Shown piece after piece: positions 1-7,334 of a DNA stretch of 11,904 nucleotides. Numbering within the stretch: position 1 is the stretch's first letter; each line of letters opens with the position of its first letter. The stretch spans positions 1 through 11,904 of the forward strand of contig JAUXEQ010000017.1 in assembly GCA_030620455.1 (NCBI GenBank), given 5' to 3'. The stretch comes from a bacterium. GTDB lineage: Bacteria; UBP14; UBA6098; B30-G16. The position numbers were made by a program, and so were the translations under genes. Below the pieces are notes generated by a model. The model saw only the letters and a list, made by a program, of their open reading frames with translations. It had not been told where the DNA came from and searched no databases.

Positions 1-354
1 ACCAATACGCTTCTTGCTAAATAATATTATAGTTTTTTACTAAATACCAGCTTTTGTTGAGGCAATTCAGAATATTTTATTTAAGTGGATATACCCAAAT
101 TTTTTAAGATTACATATGCAATAGTATTCCATATTAATTCCAAATACTAATGAAATGAATTATTAATTGTTTTTCCAGTAAAAATTAAAAGTTATTATTG
201 TAATATCAAAAAAGATAATTTCTTTTTTATCTGTTATAAAAAATACTCACAAAATAGCAAAAGATAATATTTTAGATTGCAAAATTTTGATTTATACATA
301 ATTTATAAATTGAGCAATTTTTTTTAACTATTCATATTCTAACAGGAGGTGTAT
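1..354. other. AT-rich gene-free leader upstream of the hydro-lyase beta gene
   Basis: All frames are broken by frequent stops and I see no supportable coding region. The first seven codons in frame 1 are open before a TAA at 22-24, too short to claim as the tail of a gene. At 208-228 there is a perfect 8-bp inverted repeat (AAAAAAGA / TCTTTTTT, loop TAATT). It is almost pure A:T and could at best be a weak terminator for something upstream. TTGCAA at 277-282 resembles a -35 box, but no well-spaced -10 box follows. The region probably carries the promoter of the gene starting at 355, but composition this AT-rich makes any specific call unreliable. Confidence 0.6.
345..349 (+). promoter_or_regulatory. 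Ribosome binding site deciding a GTG start
   Basis: GGAGG lies 5 bases before the GTG at 355. The in-frame GTG at 349 overlaps this Shine-Dalgarno sequence and therefore cannot be the start it serves. The next ATG (382) is too far away and would remove the conserved first strand of the protein. Confidence 0.75.
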
Positions 355-909
355 GTGGCTTCCTATAGAATTAGCACTCCTATGAATAAAAATGAAGTTC
401 TTCAACTTCATATTGGCGATGAGGTTTTAATTTCTGGAACAATTTACACAGCCAGAGATAGTGCGCACAAACGTATTATTGACATGTTAAATAATGGAAA
501 AGAGCTTCCTTTTAAATTAGACGGAGCAATTATATATTACGTAGGTCCTTCACCATCAAAACCGGGCAATCCAATAGGTTCAGCTGGTCCGACAACGAGT
601 TACAGAATGGATCCATATACACCCACTTTATTAGCAAATGGTCTAAAAGGTATGATTGGAAAAGGTGCAAGAAACGATGAAGTAGCAAAATCTATGCAAA
701 AATATGGTGCAGTCTATTTTGCAGCAACTGGTGGTGCAGCTGCGCTTATCGCTAAATCCGTCGTATCCGCTGAGATAATTGCATTTCCAGAACTCATGTC
801 TGAAGCTATTCGAAAGTTAGTTGTGAAAGATTTCCCCGCAATTGTCGCACAGGATTCTTATGGTGGTAATATTTATAAGGAAGGTATTAAAAAATATAGG
901 AAGACTTAA
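355..909 (+). CDS. Fe-S hydro-lyase beta subunit (fumarase class I / L-tartrate dehydratase beta type)
   Basis: About 184 aa, starting at GTG 355 behind a GGAGG. It is the C-terminal (beta) half of the two-subunit, oxygen-sensitive [4Fe-4S] hydro-lyases that interconvert fumarate and malate (or dehydrate tartrate). The alpha partner binds most of the Fe-S cluster. Family hallmarks seen: an N-terminal stretch reading GDEVLISGTIYTARDSAHKR, then the YVGPSP and GPTTSYRMD motifs, and a GKGARND loop. The length fits a free-standing beta subunit, not the fused ~500-aa FumA type. The substrate cannot be decided from sequence; fumarase is the more common role in anaerobes with a partial TCA pathway. 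Oddly, no alpha subunit lies beside it: the 354 bases upstream are non-coding and the next gene is hdrC. It probably acts in the cytoplasm with an alpha subunit encoded elsewhere. Confidence 0.88.
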   Translation: MASYRISTPMNKNEVLQLHIGDEVLISGTIYTARDSAHKRIIDMLNNGKELPFKLDGAIIYYVGPSPSKPGNPIGSAGPTTSYRMDPYTPTLLANGLKGMIGKGARNDEVAKSMQKYGAVYFAATGGAAALIAKSVVSAEIIAFPELMSEAIRKLVVKDFPAIVAQDSYGGNIYKEGIKKYRKT

Positions 910-990
910 ATTTAGATATAAACACATTTTTTAATTGATAATATATTTACTAAAATTGTTATTTATATTATTTCTATATTAAAGCAAGCA

Positions 991-1386
991 ATGGAGATTA
1001 CACTTAAAAAGACCGATATAACTCTTCGTGATAAAATTTTGAAAATATCGGGAGAGGATTTTAATAAATGTTACCAATGTGGTATGTGTACTTCCGGTTG
1101 TCCTGTGGCTGATGAAATGGATATCATGCCTAATCAGGTTAACATGATGCTTATGCTGGGTCAGTTTGAGGAGCTACTGAATTCACAGACAATCTGGATT
1201 TGTGTAGCTTGTTTTGAATGCGGAGCGAGATGTCCCCATAATATTGATTTAGCTAAGATTAATGAAGCTCTTAGAGAGATTAAAATTAGAGAAAACATAG
1301 ATTTATTCAATATTTGGGAAACTGCATCAACAGGTGAATTTCCAACTATTGCATTGGTGGCAAGTTTTCGAAAATTTACTTCATAG
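991..1386 (+). CDS. hdrC: HdrC-like 4Fe-4S protein (heterodisulfide reductase subunit C type)
   Basis: 131 aa, soluble, with two classical [4Fe-4S] motifs: C27-x2-C30-x2-C33-x3-C37-P and C71-x2-C74-x2-C77-x3-C81-P. The segment between them, including the CGMCTSGCP core and an IWICVACFECGARCP-like second core, is typical of HdrC. HdrC proteins relay electrons between a flavin or ferredoxin donor (HdrA) and the CCG-domain catalytic subunit HdrB. The HdrB gene follows after 19 bases, so the two are almost certainly co-expressed. The start at ATG 991 has no obvious Shine-Dalgarno sequence, but it leaves the usual ~26 residues before the first cluster and no better start exists. The protein is at the short end for HdrC; its C-terminus (FRKFTS) looks like a natural end rather than a frameshift. 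HdrA is absent from the window, so the electron donor and disulfide substrate are unknown. Confidence 0.85.
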   Translation: MEITLKKTDITLRDKILKISGEDFNKCYQCGMCTSGCPVADEMDIMPNQVNMMLMLGQFEELLNSQTIWICVACFECGARCPHNIDLAKINEALREIKIRENIDLFNIWETASTGEFPTIALVASFRKFTS

Positions 1387-1405
1387 AATACAGGAGATTT
1401 TCTTA

Positions 1406-2275
1406 ATGTTGAAATACAATTACTTCCCAGGTTGCACATTAAAAACTACTGGAACTCAATTAGAAGAAACTTCTATTAAAGTTCTTCAACAGCTTGGTGT
1501 TGAACTTGTCGAACTTCCAAGATGGCATTGTTGTGGTACTGTTGTTTCTTTATCATCAGATTCAAAAATTCATTCCGCAGGTGCGATAAGAACCCTTATA
1601 AGAGCACAAGAAACTGGCGATAATAAATTGGTAACGATCTGTTCGGTTTGCTATAATACTCTTAAAAGAGTTAATGAAAGATTTAATACCGACGAAGATT
1701 TTAGGGAAACATTAATAAAATTCATGGATGATGAAGAACCGTATGAAGGTAAAATAATAGTTCTGCACCTTGTGGATATTATTAGGAAAATTGGGTTAGA
1801 TAATATCAAAGACGCAGTAATTAATCCGCTTAAGGGTTTGAAGGTTGCCTGTTATTACGGCTGTCTTCTCTTACGTCCAGAGGAATTTTCGATAGATCCT
1901 TCCAGTGAATCACCGCGTATTTTAGAAGATATTATTGCATCTGTTGGTGGTGAACCCATTGAATTCCCACAAAAAATTGAATGTTGCGGTTCATTTGAAA
2001 CAGTACACAATCCTACTCAAATTGCTGCTATGGGTTACAGAATAATCGAGAGTGCTAGAAAAAATGGTGCCGAAGTCTTAACTACTATGTGTCCTTTATG
2101 CTATTTCAATCTTGATAGAACTCAAAAAATTATCAAAAAAACTAATCCTTCTTTTTTACCTTTACCGTTATTTTATCACACAGAATTAATGGCTATGGCA
2201 ATACTGCCTGAGGAAATTTCACTAAAGGAAAATGTCGAACTTAATTCTACTGTTTTAGAAAGGATTTACAGTTAA
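1406..2275 (+). CDS. hdrB: HdrB-like CCG-domain protein (heterodisulfide reductase subunit B type)
   Basis: 289 aa from ATG 1406, which is preceded by AGGAG at 1392-1396 (9-base spacing). The frame is open upstream to 1334, but that part overlaps hdrC and lacks family similarity. Two complete cysteine-rich CCG domains are visible: C10-x31-C42-C43-x35-C79-x2-C82 and C153-x39-C193-C194-x34-C229-x2-C232. In methanogen HdrB each such domain binds a non-cubane [4Fe-4S] cluster used for disulfide cleavage; homologous domains occur in thiol:fumarate reductase TfrB, SdhE and GlpC-type proteins. Both sets of Cys are intact, so activity is plausible. The natural substrate in a bacterium that need not make CoM-S-S-CoB is unknown. 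It is paired with the HdrC gene 19 bases upstream, with a fumarase-type subunit just before that. Confidence 0.88.
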   Translation: MLKYNYFPGCTLKTTGTQLEETSIKVLQQLGVELVELPRWHCCGTVVSLSSDSKIHSAGAIRTLIRAQETGDNKLVTICSVCYNTLKRVNERFNTDEDFRETLIKFMDDEEPYEGKIIVLHLVDIIRKIGLDNIKDAVINPLKGLKVACYYGCLLLRPEEFSIDPSSESPRILEDIIASVGGEPIEFPQKIECCGSFETVHNPTQIAAMGYRIIESARKNGAEVLTTMCPLCYFNLDRTQKIIKKTNPSFLPLPLFYHTELMAMAILPEEISLKENVELNSTVLERIYS

Positions 2276-2309
2276 GAAATAATTAAAATAAGTGAAAGGG
2301 GGTCACTCC

Positions 2310-3722
2310 ATGAAAAAGCTCGGTTTATTATTGTTTATCATGCTTATTATGGGCAATATTTTTGGGCAAACCGAGGGAGTTTATGAACTTTTTTCAGATG
2401 GTAAACCAATCGGCACATGTGAATTCAGACTTGAGAAGCTTCCTGAAGGTTTCAAATTGATTTCTAATTCTACAATCAATCTTGCTGGAGCTACATCAAA
2501 GTATGAATCGGAGACTTTTCTCGATGAAGGCTATCACCCAGTAATGTATTCTCTCGAGATCGTCATGCCGGGAGGTAAACAATTGATCTTCGCGAAGTTT
2601 GAATCCGGCAAAGCAAATGTCACCGCCGGTGACGAACTTCATCAAGCGGAGCAATCTTTGGTGTTTCCAACTAATGGTTATATTTTGGATCAACATATAA
2701 TGGGTCAACTAATTCCTCTTGGAAAGGTTATCAACCCAACTGCTGGACAGTATAAAGCTACAGTAATTGTACCTCAGTTAATGCAGGTCGGTGATCTTAC
2801 ACTAAAAAATGTAGCCGAAAAAGTCGTTGATAGCAAAAATATTACTCGATTTGAAGGGAAACTGGGAATTTACGATTTTATTCTAGAAATCACATCGGAA
2901 AATGTTATAACATATATCGAGTATCCTCAGCAGAATTTAGTTGCAAAACTCGGAGTGCTAAATATCCTCGATATCGATCCCCATGAGCTTCTTGAGGATT
3001 ACAATCCCATCACAGTAGAAATGTTAGCAGATAAAAAAATCATGAAGAAAATCCTAAGCATTAAAGAATTGAAAGGTAAGCTTACCTTTGACCCTATGAA
3101 TAACCTTCAAAGAGTATATCTTAAAAGGCTTGAACAATCATTCGATGGTAAAATTAATCCATCTAATATTGATGGAGAATTAAAGGTTGGTAAACAATCC
3201 CATATGATTACAGTTTCTGGTTCATGGCCTTTAAGAGAACCTTTACAATGCTCACCTGAATATAGTAAGCCAGAACCCGGAATTGAATCAGACGATCCAG
3301 ATATAAAAGCTCGGGCTATGGAGATAGTAGAGCCAGCTAAAAATCTGGCAAATGCAACTCGAGCAATTAATCTATGGGTTAACAACAATATTCAATACGC
3401 ACCAATAAGAAATACTGCCAAAGAAGCCTTACGAGTGGAAACAGGTGATTCGCACACAAAAGCAAGATTAACGGTTGCTCTTTTACGCTCGATTGGAATA
3501 CCAGCAAGGATTGTGCGAGGTATACTTTATACGGATGATGGTCCTTTAGATCATAGTTGGGTTGAGGCTTTTTATGGATCCTCGATAGCATGGGCACCTT
3601 TAGATCCTACTCTTAAAGAAATAGACAAAATTTCCGCCAGACATATTTCAATCTGGTTAGGAGATGCTGAACCACCAGTTTATGTTAATGAGATTACATT
3701 AGAAATAGAAAAAGTAAAATAG
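2310..3722 (+). CDS. Secreted transglutaminase-like-fold protein, catalytic Cys replaced by Ser
   Basis: 470 aa from ATG 2310, preceded by a G-rich Shine-Dalgarno sequence (AAGGGGG, 2296-2302). A GTG at 2292 is in frame but lies upstream of that site. Residues 1-19 form a signal peptide (MKK, then a Leu/Ile/Met-rich core, likely cleaved after FG19), so the protein is exported. Residues ~20-330 look beta-rich and belong to no family I can name. Residues ~350-460 are a transglutaminase-like core: an AINLWVNNNIQY helix, then GDS381, then LRSIGIPAR, then DH415SW, then LD432PT. In active relatives the residue 15 positions before the Gly of GIPAR is the nucleophilic Cys (GDC); here it is Ser381, coded TCG. 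The His and Asp of the triad remain. It is therefore either a non-enzymatic binding or scaffold domain or an unusual Ser hydrolase. tldD starts 10 bases after its stop. Confidence 0.8.
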   Translation: MKKLGLLLFIMLIMGNIFGQTEGVYELFSDGKPIGTCEFRLEKLPEGFKLISNSTINLAGATSKYESETFLDEGYHPVMYSLEIVMPGGKQLIFAKFESGKANVTAGDELHQAEQSLVFPTNGYILDQHIMGQLIPLGKVINPTAGQYKATVIVPQLMQVGDLTLKNVAEKVVDSKNITRFEGKLGIYDFILEITSENVITYIEYPQQNLVAKLGVLNILDIDPHELLEDYNPITVEMLADKKIMKKILSIKELKGKLTFDPMNNLQRVYLKRLEQSFDGKINPSNIDGELKVGKQSHMITVSGSWPLREPLQCSPEYSKPEPGIESDDPDIKARAMEIVEPAKNLANATRAINLWVNNNIQYAPIRNTAKEALRVETGDSHTKARLTVALLRSIGIPARIVRGILYTDDGPLDHSWVEAFYGSSIAWAPLDPTLKEIDKISARHISIWLGDAEPPVYVNEITLEIEKVK

Positions 3723-3732
3723 CGGAGGTTCG

Positions 3733-5178
3733 ATGAAAGACCTTGCATATCATGCTCTGGAAGTTGCTTCATTAGCTGGTGCAAGTTATGTAGATATTAG
3801 AATTATTATGGATTCCAGAGAAATTATTTCTGTAAAGAACGGTGCCCCCTTAGTCAATCAAATTGAAGGCTTCGGCTTTGGCGTTAGAGTTATTGCTGAC
3901 GGTTCATGGGGTTTTGCTGCATCACCTATGCTAGATAAAGATAATATTGAAAAAACTGCTGCATTAGCTGTGAAAATTGCCAAATCGAGTGCAAAACTTA
4001 AGAGATTTGATATAAAACTTGCCGATGAACCTATTCACAAGGATAAATGGAATTCTGCATACATTATTGATCCTTTCAAAGTGCCACTTGAGAAAAAAAT
4101 CGGCTTATTGATGTCCATCGATAAAACTCTGAGATCGGATAATCGTATCAAAATCGCTAGAGGTGAATTGTCTTTCTGGCGAGAGAATCAGTTTTTCGTT
4201 TCTTCGGAGGGTTCAGAAATCGAGCAAACATTCATAAGGAGCGGTGGCGGTTATGCTGCAACAGCTGTCGACGACAAGTCCGGTGAAATTCAAACCCGAA
4301 GCTATCCAGGAGTTCAGGGCGACCAATTTCTCCATTTAGGTTGGGAGGTTATTGAATCTTACGATTACGAGGGTAATGCCGAACGCGTTAGAGACGAAGC
4401 TCTAGCGTTGTTATCCGCTGAGAAATGTCCAAAAGGTGAAATGGACATTATAATATCCGGAGAACAACTTGCACTGCAAATTCACGAGTCGTTGGGACAT
4501 CCAACAGAGTTAGATCGCGTTCTGGGTATGGAAGCAAACTACGCTGGTACAAGCTTCCTCACAACCGAGAAATTAGACAACTTTAGATACGGATCGGAAA
4601 TTGTGAATATTGTTGCTGATGGCACTCAACCGGGAGGTATCGCGACTATAGGATATGACGACGACGGAGTTAGATCGGGACGATGGTTTCTTGTAAAAGA
4701 TGGAATATTTTGCGGTTATTTAACGAATAGAGAACTCACACATGTTATTAATGACAATCATTCGCGAGGATGCAATAGAGCAGATGGCTGGAACTCCTTA
4801 CCTATGATTCGGATGACAAATATTTCCCTGATTCCTGGAGAATGGGATTTTGACAACCTTATTGCTGATACTGATAAGGGTATCCTATTGGGTAGTAACA
4901 AAAGCTGGTCTATAGATCAGAAAAGACTTAATTTCCAATTTACATCAGAAATTGGGTGGCTAATAGAAAAAGGTAAAATTGTAAAAGTTATCAAAAACCC
5001 CACATATCAATCGATTACACCGAAGTTTTGGGCTAGTTGCGTTGCCATCTGTAATGAAAATCACTGGACACTTTGGGGAGTATCTAATTGCGGTAAGGGA
5101 CAACCAGGTCAAAGAGCAGAGATGTCTCATGGTGCTGCACCGAGCAGGTTTAGAAAAGTTAATGTTGGACTGGGATAA
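3733..5178 (+). CDS. tldD: TldD-family metallopeptidase
   Basis: 481 aa, the same length as E. coli TldD. TldD and TldE (PmbA) form a cytoplasmic heterodimeric zinc protease that degrades unfolded peptides and, in enterobacteria, trims the leader of microcin B17 and processes CcdA. TldD is the catalytic half. Seen here: the zinc motif H251-E-S-L-G-H256 (HExxxH) followed by PTELDR, and C453 in a CGKGQPGQ motif near the C-terminus, where the family's third zinc ligand lies. The N-terminus (ALEVASLAGASYVDIR) is typical. All key residues are present, so this is the active subunit rather than TldE. The start at ATG 3733 has GGAGG 4 bases upstream. The gene begins 10 bases after the transglutaminase-like gene, so the two are co-transcribed. 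The usual TldE/PmbA partner does not follow; the operon ends at the hairpin at 5250. Confidence 0.93.
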   Translation: MKDLAYHALEVASLAGASYVDIRIIMDSREIISVKNGAPLVNQIEGFGFGVRVIADGSWGFAASPMLDKDNIEKTAALAVKIAKSSAKLKRFDIKLADEPIHKDKWNSAYIIDPFKVPLEKKIGLLMSIDKTLRSDNRIKIARGELSFWRENQFFVSSEGSEIEQTFIRSGGGYAATAVDDKSGEIQTRSYPGVQGDQFLHLGWEVIESYDYEGNAERVRDEALALLSAEKCPKGEMDIIISGEQLALQIHESLGHPTELDRVLGMEANYAGTSFLTTEKLDNFRYGSEIVNIVADGTQPGGIATIGYDDDGVRSGRWFLVKDGIFCGYLTNRELTHVINDNHSRGCNRADGWNSLPMIRMTNISLIPGEWDFDNLIADTDKGILLGSNKSWSIDQKRLNFQFTSEIGWLIEKGKIVKVIKNPTYQSITPKFWASCVAICNENHWTLWGVSNCGKGQPGQRAEMSHGAAPSRFRKVNVGLG

Positions 5179-5249
5179 TAATTCTGTTTTTAGCTAATTT
5201 ATTTATGGATTTAAATAATTAATACACTTCTTGCTTATGTAATTATCTT

Positions 5250-5286
5250 GTAAGGGTTGGTTATTAATAACTGACCCTTACTTTTT
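5250..5286 (+). terminator. Rho-independent terminator of the rightward operon
   Basis: An inverted repeat GTAAGGGT (5250-5257) / ACCCTTAC (5274-5281) encloses two wobble pairs and the inner palindrome GTTATTAATAAC (5260-5271). A run of five T (5282-5286) follows on the + strand. It sits 71 bases after the tldD stop and overlaps the TAA stop (5278-5280) of the converging gene. On the - strand the hairpin is followed by AAGATAATTAC, without a T-run, so it looks one-directional, although the stem may also block converging transcripts. Confidence 0.8.
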
Positions 5287-5697
5287 ACGGAATTTTAATA
5301 AGTTTCTAATAAACTCAGGCATTAGAAATAAATGTTCTTCGACCCACAGTTTTTCATGAACAAAGCTGCATTCAGTGCAGTCCCAATAACCCCATTCATT
5401 TCGTTTTCCTTGCTTAGATTTTATTGTGCATAATCCGAAAGATTTGGATACTTCATTACAATACTCAAAATCAAAGAATGGACATGCACAGAAAAGACAT
5501 ATGAAGTTATCAGTAGAAGTTTTCTCATGACAGGTGGAATTATCCTTAAAAAGCGGACAAAACTCAGGATATTCTATCTTAAGATTAGAATATTTAAAAA
5601 AATCAACAATTGTATACTTAGTGAGTTCCTTATCCTCTATAATTTTATAAACTTTCATCCAGTATTCATTATGCCATTTTTTTAGAGGATTACTCAT
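5278..5697 (-). CDS. Cysteine-rich small-domain protein, probable metal binder
   Basis: 139 aa with nine Cys at 47, 56, 67, 70, 72, 80, 90, 107 and 110. The pattern CP-x-F ... CH ... NFxCLFCxCPFF ... YC ... YWDCTEC-xx-VH resembles the cysteine-rich small domain (zf-like, Pfam PF04071). That domain is a probable metal-binding module with consensus features FNCLFCxCPLY and KDCSNC..PH, and its function is not established. Residues 1-45 are a charged, aromatic-rich extension; there is no signal peptide or membrane segment. The gene starts 10 bases after the lpxC-fabZ stop, without a clear Shine-Dalgarno sequence, so it probably depends on transcription and perhaps translational coupling from that gene. 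A functional link to lipid A synthesis is not implied. An alternative start is Met14. Confidence 0.65.
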   Translation of the reverse strand: MSNPLKKWHNEYWMKVYKIIEDKELTKYTIVDFFKYSNLKIEYPEFCPLFKDNSTCHEKTSTDNFICLFCACPFFDFEYCNEVSKSFGLCTIKSKQGKRNEWGYWDCTECSFVHEKLWVEEHLFLMPEFIRNLLKFRKK

Positions 5698-5707
5698 TTA
5701 ACTTTTT

Positions 5708-7111
5708 TTATTGCTTTTCTTTAGGCATCACAGTTGCCATAAACTCACCTTCACATACAACTTTTCCATCCACAGTTGCTATACCCTTAAATTTACAAAT
5801 TCCCCGTTTATAAGATATCATATCAACCCTTAAAATTAACTGATCACCAGGTGTAACCGGTTTTCGGAAACGAACCTTATCGAGTCCCATAAAATAAGTC
5901 ACACTATTATCCGGATCAGCAACTGTTTGCATTAACAGAAAACCACCAGTTTGTGCAATGGCTTCGATGATTAATACACCGGGCATTACCGGGTGTTCTG
6001 GAAAATGCCCTTGAAAAAATGGTTCATTGAAAGTAACATTTTTAATAGCTAATGCAAATTTACCACCCTCAAAATCAATTACTTTATCCACCAATAGAAA
6101 CGGGGATCTATGAGGAAGAATTTTCTGGATGGCTGTAATATCGAGAAGAGCATTTGCTCCTTTTCCAAATTTTCCCGCAAGTTTCTTTTTATCCATAAAT
6201 TTTTTTAACTCATGAACAAGAGCAACATTTGCTGCGTGACCTGATCTCGCACCAATGACATGTCCTTTTATATACATCCCCAAAAGAGCAAGGTCTCCTA
6301 AAAGATCGACCAGTTTATGACGAACAGGCTCATTATAATATCGGAGTTGAATATTATTAAGAGTTCCGTTTTCTCCCGCGAATATTTTTACATCATCTGA
6401 TATATTGAATTTTTTTCTGAAGAATTCCTCATCGTTTTCGGTAAACTCTTTATCAAGAATAACAATCGCACTATCTAATGCTCCACCCTTAATAAGGTCT
6501 TGTTCTCTAAGCTCCTCAACTTCTGAAAGAAAACAAAAGGTTCGCGCAGCTGCAAACTCATCCTCTAATTCGCTCTCTAAAGAAACTAACGTTGTATATT
6601 GAGTTCCAAGTGCACGATTAGCATAATCGATCATTAAAGTAATTCTAAAACCATCAAAAGGTATTATATGTATATCAGTTTTCCTCTTAGAATCAGCGAA
6701 CTGTATGACTTCATCTACATCTAATACCATTCGCTCAATGTCTTGTTCTACTATTCCAGCTTTTTTAATAGCATCGATAAAGGCTTTTATGCTACCATCC
6801 ATTACCGGTGGCTCCGGACCCGAAAGTTCAATTATACAATTGTCAATTTGCAAACCATACAACGCCGCGAGGACATGCTCTACTGTATAAACGGTAACAC
6901 CATCTTTTTCTAAAACAGTTCCACGAATCAATTCCTCCCCAGAGAATTCAACCTTTGCAGGAATGGATACATCTTTCCCAAGATTTTTGCTCTTACATAC
7001 AAACCATGTATTGGGAGGAGCTGGCTTAAACGTAATTTCACAAACTTCACCGGTATGGAGACCTACACCCTTTAACGATACTTCACTAGCTAATGTCCTT
7101 TGATTCGGCAT
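5708..7111 (-). CDS. lpxC-fabZ: Bifunctional UDP-3-O-acyl-N-acetylglucosamine deacetylase / 3-hydroxyacyl-ACP dehydratase (LpxC-FabZ fusion)
   Basis: 467 aa in two parts. Residues 1-~312 are LpxC, the zinc deacetylase that commits UDP-GlcNAc derivatives to lipid A. The zinc ligands H79 (in TVEH), H265 and D269 (in RHKLVD), the catalytic E78 and the conserved H292 (SGHAANV) are all visible. Residues ~325-467 are FabZ, the hotdog-fold dehydratase of fatty-acid elongation, with H369 (GHFPEHPVMPG) and E383 in the expected 14-residue spacing, so both active sites look intact. This fusion is known from Bacteroidetes, Chlorobi and relatives and implies an outer membrane with lipid A. The start at ATG 7111 has GGAGG 3 bases upstream. 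In Bacteroidetes-type clusters lpxA usually follows; here a small Cys-rich gene follows instead, and lpxD is not upstream. Confidence 0.96.
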   Translation of the reverse strand: MPNQRTLASEVSLKGVGLHTGEVCEITFKPAPPNTWFVCKSKNLGKDVSIPAKVEFSGEELIRGTVLEKDGVTVYTVEHVLAALYGLQIDNCIIELSGPEPPVMDGSIKAFIDAIKKAGIVEQDIERMVLDVDEVIQFADSKRKTDIHIIPFDGFRITLMIDYANRALGTQYTTLVSLESELEDEFAAARTFCFLSEVEELREQDLIKGGALDSAIVILDKEFTENDEEFFRKKFNISDDVKIFAGENGTLNNIQLRYYNEPVRHKLVDLLGDLALLGMYIKGHVIGARSGHAANVALVHELKKFMDKKKLAGKFGKGANALLDITAIQKILPHRSPFLLVDKVIDFEGGKFALAIKNVTFNEPFFQGHFPEHPVMPGVLIIEAIAQTGGFLLMQTVADPDNSVTYFMGLDKVRFRKPVTPGDQLILRVDMISYKRGICKFKGIATVDGKVVCEGEFMATVMPKEKQ

Positions 7112-7134
7112 AATCCTCCAGTAATTTTTATTCG

Positions 7135-7163
7135 AATTTAGAGTTTAGGTAGATACATTGCAA
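7135..7163 (-). promoter_or_regulatory. Candidate sigma-70-type promoter for lpxC-fabZ
   Basis: Read on the - strand, TTGCAA (7163-7158) is followed after exactly 17 bases by TAAATT (7140-7135), which lies 23 bases before the ATG. This would give a short leader containing the GGAGG at 7119-7115. An alternative is a perfect TATAAT on the - strand at 7226-7221, but its -35 region is poor. AT-rich sequence produces such matches by chance, so this is only a candidate. Confidence 0.33.
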
Positions 7164-7334
7164 GAATTTTAATTTATAAAGGATTTAATCTTCTCGAACC
7201 AATCACCATAAAGAAAAGAAATTATAGTTTTCCTTTAAGGTTTTAAAAGTATTCATATTGTGACCAGGGAGATTGATAAAACATCTTATATCAATATAAC
7301 TTTCAACCTATTCAGATTAAGTTAAATATAGAAC

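Noticed and set aside
4..19. Near-identical copy of the sequence at 5221-5236 (AATACRCTTCTTGCTW)
   Set aside because: Both copies are intergenic, but about one such 16-base near-match is expected by chance in 12 kb of AT-rich DNA, and no third copy was seen.
208..228. 8-bp perfect inverted repeat AAAAAAGA / TCTTTTTT
   Set aside because: It is nearly all A:T in a very AT-rich leader, with no gene known to end upstream; too weak to call a terminator.
910..990. Promoter-like boxes upstream of hdrC
   Set aside because: TTGATA and TTGTTA occur, but no -10 box with correct spacing is better than the AT-rich background.
1334..1405. Upstream extension of hdrB
   Set aside because: It overlaps hdrC and lacks HdrB similarity; ATG 1406 has a well-placed AGGAG and starts directly before the conserved YFPGC motif.
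1161..1439. 92-residue open frame on the - strand over hdrC
   Set aside because: It is antisense to a well-supported Fe-S protein, has no family similarity, and no ribosome binding site stands out.
7272..7295. ATTGATA...TATCAAT inverted repeat after the ferredoxin gene, considered as an operon terminator
   Set aside because: It has a ten-base loop, an A:T-only core and no T-run on the transcribed strand; I see no convincing terminator between the Mrp operon and lpxC-fabZ.
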